The position numbers and the translations under genes are program-made. From Inia geoffrensis (Eukaryota; Chordata; Mammalia; Artiodactyla; Iniidae): a DNA stretch of 64,000 bases. Location of the stretch: positions 30,443,318 through 30,507,317 of the forward strand of contig CM070919.1 in the NCBI GenBank assembly GCA_036417435.1, written 5' to 3'. Below the pieces are notes generated by a model that saw only the letters and a list, made by a program, of their open reading frames with translations, did not search any database and was not told the origin of the DNA. This document shows positions 1 through 10,700 of the stretch, one piece after another (within the stretch, counting starts at the first letter, position 1; each line of letters begins with the position of its first letter).

Positions 1-1172
1 TGGAATTTGATGTATCAAATTTTTGTACCCTGTTACAAAATTAAAATTAAATTAAATTAATTAAAATCCATTGGTCTGTCTTGCCCTTTGAAATAACCAT
101 TTACCCACACATGATTTTGAGAGTCCAAGCACTGATTTATAAAATATTGGTTCACTGAGTTATGCAGATCTTCTAAATGTTGACATACAATACTGAAAGC
201 CCAATATCACCACAGAACTAAAGAAGTCCAATTATTGAGAGCATGTCAAGTTCATAAGAGCAAATCTAGGTTTTCCAAAATTCTAATGTTCATTGAAAAG
301 CTCGAGTTTATTATCAGCAATACTATCAGTTGTTTTTCCTTGAAGTGACTGAGCCGGTTTGTTCATTTTTGATAAAATATCTGCCAGAATAAGCATAGCT
401 TATCCGTTATTCAAGTAAAATTATGTTCTATGAAAAAACTAGCTAGTTGAGCTCACAAATCAATGTTTTTCCTCTAGAGAACTACTGTACATTAATCAGG
501 GTGCAAACATGCTTCACGCATACTTACCTTTTACTCACACATGTTAAAAGGATGTGTACTCAAGGGTCAGGATTTAATAGAATTAATGTTTATTGTTTTG
601 TCAAGGGTATTAAGTGAAATGAGTGGTTTGTCACTGAGAGTCCATGGCGATGAATGCGCGGCCACCATGCACTTGGTAACACTGCCTTGATGCCAAGGTG
701 CTAGCAGGTTTACCCACCAACATTACTCCAAATTCGATGCAAAGAATGTTTCAGTGTCATTGTAAATATACTTTTGACTTTGGACCACCTGAAAAGGTCT
801 TCAGGAGTTTCAAGGGCTCAATGTCCAGACTTCAAAATGAAAACAAGAAAACCCACAAGAAACCACTGCCTTACATGGATCATGGCCTCTCCTGAGACAG
901 TGGATGGAATCAACTTTCCCCAAAGCACATGAATTCTGTTGGGGAGCGGTGGATATCTGATCCAAATGGAAATCTTAGGGCTCTCAAGAGGGGAACAGGG
1001 CAGGGCATGCACAAACATCCACTGACAGAAGCACAGGAAAATAACTAGAAGTTATGTTATAGGTGTTCATTACAACCATAACCTCTAGGTGAGTAAGTCG
1101 GATTCGAGACAGCAGTAAGAACTTCAATATTCAAAATAGTGTTTAAATCTTTTAGAACAAGAATGCCTTCTC
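1..1172. other. Upstream intergenic DNA, no gene seen
   Basis: AT-rich sequence without a convincing exon, RNA gene or recognisable young repeat. The short open frames near 698-1018 overlap on both strands, have no protein-family resemblance I recognise, and look like chance. Confidence 0.6.
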
Positions 1173-1385
1173 TTGGGCTTCCCTGGTGGCGCAGTGGTTG
1201 AGAGTCTGCCTGCCGATGCAGGGGACACGGGTTCATGCCCTGGTCCGGGAAGATCCCACATGCCGCGGAGCGGCTGGGCCCGTGAGCCATGGCCGCTGAG
1301 CCTGTGCGTCCGGAGCCTGTGCTCCGCAACGGGAGAGGCCACAGCAGTGAGAGGCCCGCGTACTGCCAAAAAAAAAAAAAAAAAA
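1173..1385 (+). mobile_element. CHR-type tRNA-derived SINE, sense
   Basis: The element begins with the tRNA-like head GGGCTTCCCTGGTGGCGCAG and continues through the conserved CHR body (GATCCCACATGCCGCGGAGC and GCCTGTGCTCCGCAACGGG) to an A-run of about 18 bases. A likely short target duplication, GCCTTCTC, sits at 1165-1172 and again at 1386-1393. It is an RNA polymerase III retroposon moved by L1 machinery, with no coding capacity. Confidence 0.9.
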
Positions 1386-1899
1386 GCCTTCTCGTTTTAG
1401 TTTTACAGATAAAAGTAAATGAAAGCGCGAATGGAGGCTGAACAAATACAGGCAGTGCTGGGCTACATTCTAAGTTGTTAGTGAAGAGAAGGTGCTCTTG
1501 TGCCCACTTGTTCCATTCCTTCACACCGCGACAAGCTTCCCTTTGCTTCTATATTCAGATAGCACGCTCCTGTTCCCACTTAACGGTAGTCAGTTTACAG
1601 TTCAGCTGATCATGTTACAGCTTTCTTTAATTACATTCCACACCTGAGTTCAGGTAGGATCAATTTGGGTGTTCCAAGGCCCTCAGACACGCTAAGACCT
1701 CACAGCATTCAGGGTGAACGTTCGTGGTTTTTCAGAGAGACACAAGTTTATTCAATTCTGCTGTCAGATTGCTCCGTGGAGACGCCAAGATCATGAGACT
1801 CAATACTTTGTCTTAGTATCATGCCAAGTAAAATCTCCTCCATGTGAAGCTTATAAAACGATTACCCTGTATCTTTTCTAGTATGTTTTTTACTTTTTA

Positions 1900-2218
1900 T
1901 TTTAAAATTTTATAATTTTTGGCTGCGTTGGGTCTTCGTTGCTGCGCGAGGGCTTTCTCTAGCTGCGGCAAGCGGGGATTACTCTTCCTTGCACTGCGTG
2001 GGCTTCTCATTGTGGTGGTTTCTCTTGTTGCGGAGCACAGGCTCTAGGCACGCGGGCTTCAGTAGCTGTGGCTCGTGGGCTCTAGAGCGCAGGCTCAGTA
2101 GCTGTGGCGCACGGGTTTAACTGCTCCGCGGCATATGGGATCTTCCCGGACCAGGGCTCGAACTCGTGTCCCCTGCACTGGCAGGCGGATTCTTAACTAC
2201 TGCACCACCAGGGAAGCC
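1900..2218 (-). mobile_element. CHR-type SINE, long subtype, antisense
   Basis: In reverse complement the element starts with GGCTTCCCTGGTGGTGCAGT near 2218 and runs through the B-box-like region. It then shows the extra tandem GAGCC/CACAACTACTGAG-like tail seen in longer CHR copies, ending with GACCCAACGCAGCC near 1920. Flanks at 1884-1899 and 2219-2233 are similar (TGTTTTT..ACTTTTTA) and are a plausible imperfect target duplication. Confidence 0.88.
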
Positions 2219-5200
2219 TGTTTTTAACTTTTTAGATGAATTTTTATGTTTAAATCCTCCCGTCTGGCTTTTATTTGGGTGTAGGTTGTCGAGTTTGTTT
2301 ATATAACATTTTCCCCAAATGTACAGAGGTACTAGCATTTTTTGACTAATTCATTCTTTTCCCTGATTTTAAATGCCACTTTCATGAGACACAATACAAA
2401 ACACACATACACAGCAGCACCTGTGTCTCTAGACTCTTCCTTTTGCCCCGTTGAGCCGTCCGCTTGCTCACTAGCAAGACACTATTACTGTAGCGTTACA
2501 CTGTGTCGGTACCTACCGGAAAAATCCCTCCCTCCATGCACCCGCTTCCTATTGCTGCTATCAAAAATCAACACCTACTTAGAAACTTAAATAAAACCAA
2601 CGTATCTTACGGTTTTGAGGTCAGAAGCTCAAAGCAGGTGTCACTGGAGTCGGCAAGGTACCGAGCAGAGCTGTGTCCTCCTGGGGCTCCGGGGGACAGT
2701 CCGCACCCGCGTCCCTTCCAGGCTCTGGAGCCTGCCTTCCCTCCCCGGCCCCCTTCCTCCGCCTAGGAAGCCAGCGAGGGCGGGCGAGCCCTGCCCCCAG
2801 CACGTCGCTCTGAGCTCCTTAACTGACCCCTCCCACTTTTAAGGCCCCTCGAGGCTACACTGGGCCCACCTGGATAACCGGGGATTCTCTCCGTAAGGTC
2901 ATGCATTGGCAATCCTAAATCCACCTGTGCCCTAAATTCTCCTTTGCCAAGCAAATTAACGTATTCACGGGTTCCAGAAGTTACACGGATGTCTTCGGAC
3001 GGCCGTCACTCCGACTGCCATGCTCAGTAGCCCTCCTCTTCAAAAATTTTTGAGTTGTTTCCCTACGTGAATTTTACAATGCGTTTGTCACCTTCCCTCT
3101 CCTTCGCACCTCCCCCTCTTCACGAAATAAACCTAGTTTTACTGAAAATGTACTAAAGTCATAGTGTGAGGTTGAATATCACGCATCCTGACAATGAATG
3201 ATAAAAACCAAGTTTACATTTATCACGCTAGAAAGGCAATTACTTTTCTGTAGAGAAAATGCAAAATGGTTTCCACAGTCAAAAGAAAGGTATACTTTAT
3301 CACTGACCTGTGATACAGTTACATAATAAGTTATTTTTCTAAATATTTTATTTTTGTGATATGTCAGTTTGTAAAAATTTATATACTTAAAAATTATTTT
3401 TCTCATTCTAAATAAATATCCATGTTCAAATCCAATTTTGAATTTGTAAACTTGTGTTCTTTTCCTTGAAGTGCTCTCCGCCACACAGGCTGATTGGAAG
3501 CTCTATGCTCCGCAGAACCTGTTTCCACTCCTGGTAGATGAAAGCAAATGCCACCCGGTTACTCAAGCCTGCAACTGGGGAGGCATTCTTCACCCTGCCT
3601 GCCCCTCCTTATCACCAAGGTCAAGACTGCCGTGGATCCCACCTTCTAGTTATCTCCTGCAAAAGTCATCTCTTATTTTTCTCCTTTATTTTTATTTGCC
3701 TCTGAAATAAGTTAATCCCACTGCCCCACCCCAGACTGCAAGGGTCATGACCTCAGGGCCTGTATCTGTTCTCTCTCTTTGCCTCTGACACCCAGCATAA
3801 AGTGGGATATGTAACACTGGATACATATTTGTTGAATCAATATTTCTTTGTAAACACTTGAAACAATACAGGAAGTCCAGCTGAACTTCATCTAATCTTA
3901 CTTCCCCTCCCCGAGAGGACTGCCGTCATCAGTTTTTAGACATTTGCATCTAGAAATATATTGTTTTATTTTTTACAGAAATGGGGTAATAGTGCACGTA
4001 TTATCCAGCAACTTGCTTTTTTTCACCTAACGTGCAGATCATTTGGGTACATTTAGGTACATTTGTGTCTACTTGGTCTTTTTCTAACTGCTGCATAACA
4101 TTTCATGTGTCATCTTTGTGTACTCATGTAACCGCTCTGCTACTGACTGTTCATTTAAGTAGATTTCTTGATTCCAAAGTATCTGTCCATTTGATGTGCC
4201 TGAGAAGATTCCTGGAGTACAGACCGCCTTGCATTTCACAACTGTCCTGCCCACTTGCTCCCCAGCCCCCAACCTTACCACACTGTTCTGCAGTGAGGTG
4301 GGAAAGGTGTAATAACTTTAGGACACCAGAAGATAATTCGCCAATTTCTTTTAATTAAGGTACCATTAAGACAAGCATTTCCAATCAAACTTTACCTTTA
4401 TTTACAATAATTATCAGATTTTGTGATATACATTGATTAAACTGTATATTGCTAACAAGAGTCATAGCTCAATCCAGAAGAAATTTTAACTCTTAGGACC
4501 CTGATGACATAGTCTGATCAATAAAAGACTTGGAAGCATAAAATATATTCCGTTAAGATAAAATTATGTGGCAGAAGTGGAATGAAAATATTTTCAAGGA
4601 GACAAAGGATCAATGTAAAATTCTAATTGGTAAAAATCTTTTTTACATGGAGAATGTTGGTATTAAATCACTACGGTATTTATAACCCATGGGGTCCACT
4701 TAAAAGATTTCTGTAATTTTATTTTAACCATTTTTTAATTCTGTAATTAATTTTAAAATTTCACTTACAACTCATCAGAACTTATTTCTTTTGTAACTAA
4801 TTAAACTTATGATAAAACAATTTTAGCTATTAACTTACAAATGTAAGTGAGGGAAATACACAGCACACTTCTAGGGGGCATCCGAATAAAAAAAAGAGAA
4901 GAGCGGTTCATTACCATGCTGCACACAGGTCTCTTCAGCCTTGAGAACCTGTGGGCTCTTAGCTTCAGTCGAGACTCGCTGTTCTCACTTGGAAGGCTCT
5001 TCGCCTTCCTTCCCTTCTCTAGTTCTCAGCTAACTCCACCCTCAAACTTCATCTCAAATCTCTCTCTACCTGAGAAGCCTTCTATGTGCCCCGACTAAAT
5101 GAGATCTCCTTGGTATACGTCCCCAGAGGATCCTGAATATTCCCCTTTACGTAAAGCTCACCCCACACCTAAGTCCCTGCTAAATGCAATCAGTCTTTTC

Positions 5201-6689
5201 ACTGTTATATCCCAGAGCCACTGTATGCAGGCTGGGTTAGACGCGCTCTTTACAAGGAACCGTTTCAGTAGAGTGGTGGAAAAGGAAGTCAGACTGCAAG
5301 GGGTTAAAAAATGTACACCGTAAGGAGGTAGAGGCAGAGGGTGCGCGCTGAGTACAGTTTGAGAGAGGTGAAGGGAGAAAGGACGGTAAAGCTGTGACCA
5401 GCAGGGAGAGAGGAGGTTGAAGAGCACAGGGGATAAGTGAGTGTGTCGGGCTGGGTTTGGATATAAATGGGACGAGAGAGGCTCACGTTCTCAGTGTCCC
5501 CATGTCAGAAGCTGGCACAAAACTCTACAACCAAGTGACGAACAGTAATACGGGGGTAATTCACAGGAAGTAACATACTTACATATCACAACATTTACTG
5601 ACTGCATGTGTACAGATTGTAACATTTACACTGAACCAGCTTCAACTCTTCATACATTTTCCTAATTGTAGGGATGTCTGGTCTCAGTCAGTTAAAGGAA
5701 GTGTGATTAGCATTGGCTGTGCACAGTATCCATACCCATGACTTTTTCCCTCCGGAATGAGTCTAGTTCTCACAGGGCATTACTTTCCACAGAAAGAGGG
5801 GAAACCGCGTTGAAAACCTTTTGAGTGTTTAATGCTTCCTGTTGGCAATATACCTGTCCAAATAACTGTTCCTTGAGCAATCTCTATTCACCTGGATTTG
5901 TCCCTCAAGGTCATCATTTACCAATCACGTTACATGATGTCAATCACGTAGAGACAGTCACATCAAGTAGCCACCGTCCTGGCCCTGATTAGAATTTTCC
6001 GCTGAAATGTCTTCCTGCATAAAGCTACACCACAGGTTTGCATTCAGGCAAAAAAAAAAATTTTTTTTTCTTCACTTAAAGCATTCGGCATTCTCCTGAA
6101 GTGCAACTATCCCTGGAAAGGATTACACAGTAAACCACACTCACTGTAGCCAAAGGGCAGTAGAAGGATTCAGAAGGCCTCAGAGTCTGTTTTTACATCA
6201 ATAAAACGGCTGCCCTGATTTCCCAGATTTTTGTGAAAGTCATAGAAGTCTGTTAGTGCTTTATCCCACATGTACACTCAAGTACCTTCAAGAACTACTC
6301 AAAAACTGAGACTCATCATAAACTATCAGAAAGAAGTTGAAAGCGCCAGGCCTGGGGAAGTGAAGCAAGAGTGAATTTGATATAAGGCCTGATGAAATAA
6401 ACCAGTGTGTCAAGAACCTTGTAAACAGGCTGTCCAGCTGTGCGTAAACTTGTAGCGATGGGAAGGCAGGGGCCTGATTCAGAAACATGCAGGTGGGCGA
6501 GTGAAGGGCAGGGGAGGGGGTTCTGTGCACCCGGCTGGGAGAAGAGGAGGAAGCCAGGAAGGCGGAGGGGGTGAGAGCCACCGTGGAGAGGAAGGTGAGC
6601 CTGATCCTATAACCCAGGGCTGACGCCTTGACAGCGCTTATCGCACTGCTGTCACTGCGGGCCTTCCCACAGTAGGCCTGACCAGTCTC
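2219..6689. other. Upstream intergenic DNA, no gene seen
   Basis: No exon, RNA gene or intact mobile element is supported. Positions about 3850-4170 resemble a degraded L1 3' region on the minus strand. A small A12/T10 block lies at about 6050-6070. A GC-richer patch around 2680-2870 is short and carries no recognisable gene. All open frames are short and lack family resemblance. Confidence 0.5.
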
Positions 6690-6998
6690 CGTTGCCAGCT
6701 GGAGTCCTCTTAGCCGCCCGAAGCCAAGGTCTGCAGCACCTGCGAGGTACCGCGGGTCACCGGTGCGCCCCTCGGAAGGGGACATCTCGGCTTAAGGGTG
6801 CATCCCGGGGTCCAGGGGCCCTCAGGTGTGCAAGCAGGAGGTGGGGCGTTCCCTCAAGCCAATCTGCGCCCAGAGCCGGACCAAGGGGCACAAGGCCGCC
6901 CGGGCCCCTGCTCGGGCAACACCCACCTTCAACCAGCTCCGCCCGGAAGTCGCCGCTTCCCTTTGGGGAGGGGGCGGTGGGGGAGGGCAAGCTTTGGA

Positions 6999-7007
6999 GC
7001 ATGCGCA
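6999..7007 (+). promoter_or_regulatory. NRF1-like site
   Basis: GCATGCGCA matches the core of the palindromic NRF1 site (TGCGCATGCGC-type), common in CpG-island promoters of metabolic and mitochondrial genes. It lies about 530 bp before the AGPAT5 start codon. This is a motif match only. Confidence 0.5.
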
Positions 7008-7072
7008 GTAGCCAGAGCGGGCAGTCCACGCGTCCGGGCGGCAGTTGTGTGTCGACGGTCAGCAGCACTCGA

Positions 7073-7077
7073 CCAAT
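7073..7077 (+). promoter_or_regulatory. CCAAT box (GACCAATCGG)
   Basis: A CCAAT pentamer in a good NF-Y context (ACCAATCGG), about 65 bp before a second one in the same orientation. Paired NF-Y boxes are typical of TATA-less promoters. Confidence 0.5.
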
Positions 7078-7137
7078 CGGGAGACTAGTTCTTGCCGCTG
7101 AGCCCCGCCCGCAGAGGGGGACTATGGTAACGCGCGG

Positions 7138-7142
7138 CCAAT
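7138..7142 (+). promoter_or_regulatory. CCAAT box (GGCCAATCAG)
   Basis: GGCCAATCAG is close to the ideal NF-Y site. It sits 17 bp before a GC-box pair, which suggests the core promoter is near 7100-7250. Confidence 0.55.
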
Positions 7143-7158
7143 CAGGAGTCGTGTTGTT

Positions 7159-7177
7159 GGGGCGGAGCCCCGCCCCC
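7159..7177 (+). promoter_or_regulatory. Paired GC boxes (Sp1-type)
   Basis: GGGGCGG at 7159-7165 and the inverted CCCCGCCCCC at 7168-7177 form two abutting Sp1/KLF-type sites. A further inverted CCAAT (ATTGG) is at 7443-7447, closer to the start codon. Confidence 0.55.
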
Positions 7178-7335
7178 GGTAGGGGCATAGGGTGACGGGC
7201 GAGGGTCATGGGGTGTGAGTGATCCTGAGCTCTCGAGCCCCCGAGGGCCGCGGCTTCCCCTTGCCCCGCGGCCGGGAGCAGCGCGCCGGGCCCCTCATTC
7301 GCCAGCCCACCCACCGTCCAGCGACGGCGCGGCCC

Positions 7336-7443
7336 ATGCGGCTGGGGGCGGAGGCCGGATCCGGCGCGGGCTGGGCGTCTCAGGGGCGGCCGGCGGCCCG
7401 GCGAGGTGAGGGGGCGGCGGCGGGGCCCGGCCCAGCCCGGTGA
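7336..7443 (+). other. Possible upstream ORF in the AGPAT5 5' leader
   Basis: An ATG at 7336 opens 35 codons, in the same frame as AGPAT5, and stops at TGA 7441-7443, 87 bp before the AGPAT5 start codon. It would be a translated leader ORF only if transcription begins upstream of 7336, which I cannot establish. The peptide is rich in Gly, Ala and Arg and has no recognisable family. Confidence 0.25.
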
Positions 7444-7530
7444 TTGGCCGCCGACTGAGGGCCGCCGCGCGGCCGGCGGCAGCGGGGCGGGGAAGAGCCG
7501 GCGGAGCCTTCCGCGTGCGGAGCCGGGAAG

Positions 7531-7749
7531 ATGCTGCTGTCCCTGGTGCTCCACATGTACTCGATGTGCTGCGTGCTGCCGGCCGCCGTGCTCCTGGGCA
7601 CGGCTCCCACCTACGTGCTGACCTGGGGGGCCTGGCGGCTGCTCTCCGCCTTCCTGCCCTCGCGCTTCTACCAGGCGGTGGACGACCGGCTCTACTGCAT
7701 CTATCAGAGCATGGTGCTCTTCTTCTTCGAGAACTACACCGGCGTGCAG
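7531..7749 (+). CDS. AGPAT5: AGPAT5 exon 1 (coding part)
   Basis: Codes residues 1-73, beginning [12 protein letters not shown]. The first 45 or so residues are mostly hydrophobic and contain the N-terminal membrane anchor, interrupted by the TAPTYVLTW turn. They are followed by [10 protein letters not shown] and FFFENYTG, which are characteristic of AGPAT5. The start codon has a purine (A) at -3 and follows a GC-rich leader. The exon ends GTGCAG|GTGAGG with a phase-0 donor. Confidence 0.95.
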
Positions 7750-10700
7750 GTGAGGCCCCGCCCGCCGCACCTGTCGCCCCTCCCTGCGTCTGGGGCCCTG
7801 GGGGATCGCAGGCGCATCCCCCAGCTGCCACCCACCCAGCGTCCGTCCAGCTAGTGTAGGCTCGCTCCTCCGTGGCGGGCAGATCCGGCCCCGGGAACAC
7901 GTGCCATTACGCCGTCCTCCCACCGTGGGGGCAGTTTCACGTTCTCGCTTAGGGTTTGGCCAGGTGCTTCCTTGCGGGTACTCCAGGATTACTAGGTAGC
8001 TGCGGTAACGCTGCTCTGCGGCCCCAAGCGGGGTCCACCGCCCGCCCTCCCCCTCTCTTGCAACTGCCTGTCTTGGTGCTGGGAGAAGTAGGTGCAGATG
8101 AACGTTTAAATAGGGCAAGCAGTTGACAGCTCCTGGCGTTTGGTCTAAGAAGATGGAAATGGTGGAACTCAACAGTGCGCTTTTTAAAATCGGAGACCTT
8201 TTCTTGAAACAGATTGGTGTTACTGTTTGGGCGAGAAGTACAACTTTGTTTTTGCATTCTTCCGCAGTACAGGTGAAAGCTGGGCAAGGAAATTAATCCA
8301 TTTGTTACTGTAGAAGCCTTACCGGAGATAAAATTCTTGCCAACTTTGACTAGGCTTACATGTGTGGCCAATCTTTTGTCTGCTTACTTTCTGTTATTTT
8401 CTTCCTCTGTAGAGATTGGATTTGTAGATTAAATTTGTAAAACAAACAAAAGTAGAAGGCCTTTTTAACTCCATTTAATTATTTGAAGTCTCTTACACAG
8501 AAATAACAGTTGTGTTTTCCTTCTATTCCCCAATTTGAAAAAAAAAAGAGAGCTTAATTCTTGGTTTTCCTTATATTCAGTTAGTCCTCTTCTTTTCTTT
8601 TCTTGGTGGGGGTGGGTTGGAGTGAATGGGATGGCATTATTTTGTCTTTTTGTCTTTCCCCCCCCCCCCGCCCCCAGAGCAGCTGCTTTCACCCTTTTGT
8701 CCACCAGCTACCATTTTGAATTTGTAGTTGCATTGCTGTTGATTCCTGATGACTCTGTGTGTTTGCCCCAGTTGGAGGTTTGGGGGAAGGGAACTAGAAG
8801 CCAGGGACTGTGTTTAAATCAGTATCTATAAGTGTTTCCTAGGAAAGAAAGAAAGATCGCTTTTCCAGATACTGGTTTCCTGATAATTGACTTTTTCAAT
8901 GGGCCACATTTAAAATTTTCACTAATTCAGACCAGTCATTTCCCCACTCTGTTCTTACCTCACCACGTTTGTCTAAATGTATGGTTTTATCATGATAAGT
9001 ATTTAATTTCACATCATATGACAACTGGCCTGGGCTAGGATACGGGATCAGAATATCCGACAGTCATTTACCTCTTAGAAAAGTAATTCTACCTATGGCG
9101 GGTTTTAAAATTTTCGTTAAAAGCATATAATATGTCCCATGCAATGTAACATATACCATTGAAGTAATTTGTGTTAAGCAATTTCTTATTTTAAAAAAAA
9201 TGACTGTAAAATTTCACAGTATTTCTCAAATTGTATATCTTACCTTATATTTGTTCAGTATAGACCTCCAATTTATTGTTTGAGTTCTCAGCACATGGTT
9301 TTTAAAAAGTTTAATCTGATGATGATCAACGGACACTCAGTTCTAGGATTCCTAACAAACTTCATCAAGGGACCTGCGTGAAATAAAATTTTGAATTATA
9401 ATTATAATTGAGGGCCATCAGACATCCTTTTATAAATACATGAAGAACCAGTATCCAGTTATAATCTTCTAAATGTCAGAATTCATTTTTCTTTGTTTAT
9501 TAAAAAATTTTTTTTTGTTACTCTTTCCCCTCCTTCTACTGGAATACACCAAAAACTGATCATTGATATTTGCAGGCCAAAATATCTAGTGATACTTATT
9601 TCTAGGCATATGCAACATGCCTCATCATTAACACCCTCTAAATATTTTAGTCACCATTTTCTTCCTGCTGAAATCAGCACTTTAAAATATGTTTTACACT
9701 AATGGCTCTGTCTGCTAATCCCCACTTCCCCAAATGCTAACATGATACATTATAACAATCAAAAGTAAAATTTGATATAAAATAAATTTAGTTTTTCAGC
9801 TGACCTGCTTCAAGTATAAATTAGTTCAAATAACACTGGAAGGAAAACATAGAATTTAAGTCTAAGATTTTAACGTTTTATATATATAATGTGTTCAGTT
9901 AGAATACCCTTAATTTCTCTAATAATTCATACATTTACTTGAAAGATTGTTGCAGTTTCCTCAGAAACCCTCAAGGCCTTCATGTCTAGAGGCCATTTAT
10001 AACTAGTTCTTTCTTTTGGTAGCACTGTGTCCTCAAAAATAGTCCTAAACTCTTAATGACTTAAATTCGTATTCTGTATCTTGTTGTAAAAGCAGCTAAA
10101 CTATTGTATTTGAATGAAACATGTTTATTTAGAATCAGAGAAGGGACCTCACAAGTCCAACACCTTTTTTTTTCAAGTCTGGATTCTTTCTGCATTTCTG
10201 CTAAAATGTTGCCCAAATTCTTCTCAAATATCAGTAGTTCTAGATAGAATAGAAATTGTTGCTTGTATCCTTAATTTTTTTTTCTCTGCTTATTTATCAT
10301 TCATGTTAAGACCTTTGAAGACCTTCCTACAGTTTAACTGGGAGCAGCAGAGCCAGGAAGATCTGGATGTGCTTCTGGGTTGGCTTAAGTAGAATGACAC
10401 AAACCTTTACGAGGAAATTAAACGTTTCTCAATCAAATGTGATTCCAGTCTAACACAGTTTAAGTCTGGCCAGGAAATAGACTTATAAGAAAATCTTAGA
10501 GAAATGTAATTAGAACCTTGTTTTTATACTTTCTATAAACATAAATCCTGGACTGCGCAAGACAGTTATTTTAGTTTGCATTTGTGCAGGATTTTAAAAA
10601 ATACCTTATTTTTCTCTTATGAGTCACAGGTACAATAAAATATTCAAACACTGCAAAAACATATTGAGAAAGTTAAAGTTCCCCTTACCTACACACACCT

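Larger units (their letters stand above)
6690..7900 (+). promoter_or_regulatory. AGPAT5: CpG-island promoter of AGPAT5
   Basis: This stretch is sharply richer in G+C and CpG than everything around it and runs into exon 1 of AGPAT5. It has no obvious TATA box. It does have several motifs typical of TATA-less housekeeping promoters (NRF1-like, CCAAT and GC boxes, listed separately). The exact transcription start cannot be read from sequence alone. Long open frames on both strands here, including a 471-codon antisense one, follow from the low density of AT-rich stop codons and are not genes. Confidence 0.8.

Noticed and set aside
1057..1524. A 155-codon antisense frame, and similar frames at other SINEs (15257, 35378, 49299, 51601, 53509, 62420)
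   Set aside because: They translate CHR SINE sequence; the same peptide phrases recur at each copy.
7406..7859. Alternative-frame sense ORFs over exon 1
   Set aside because: They run through the splice donor and have no family similarity; the 7531 frame matches AGPAT5 and splices correctly.
6757..8172. A 471-codon antisense open frame over the AGPAT5 promoter and exon 1
   Set aside because: It lies in the CpG island, where stop codons are rare, overlaps real exon 1, and is a low-complexity Pro/Arg/Gly translation with no family resemblance.
8659..8677. C-rich run in intron 1 as a possible structured element
   Set aside because: A simple homopolymer-like tract without further pairing or conservation evidence.
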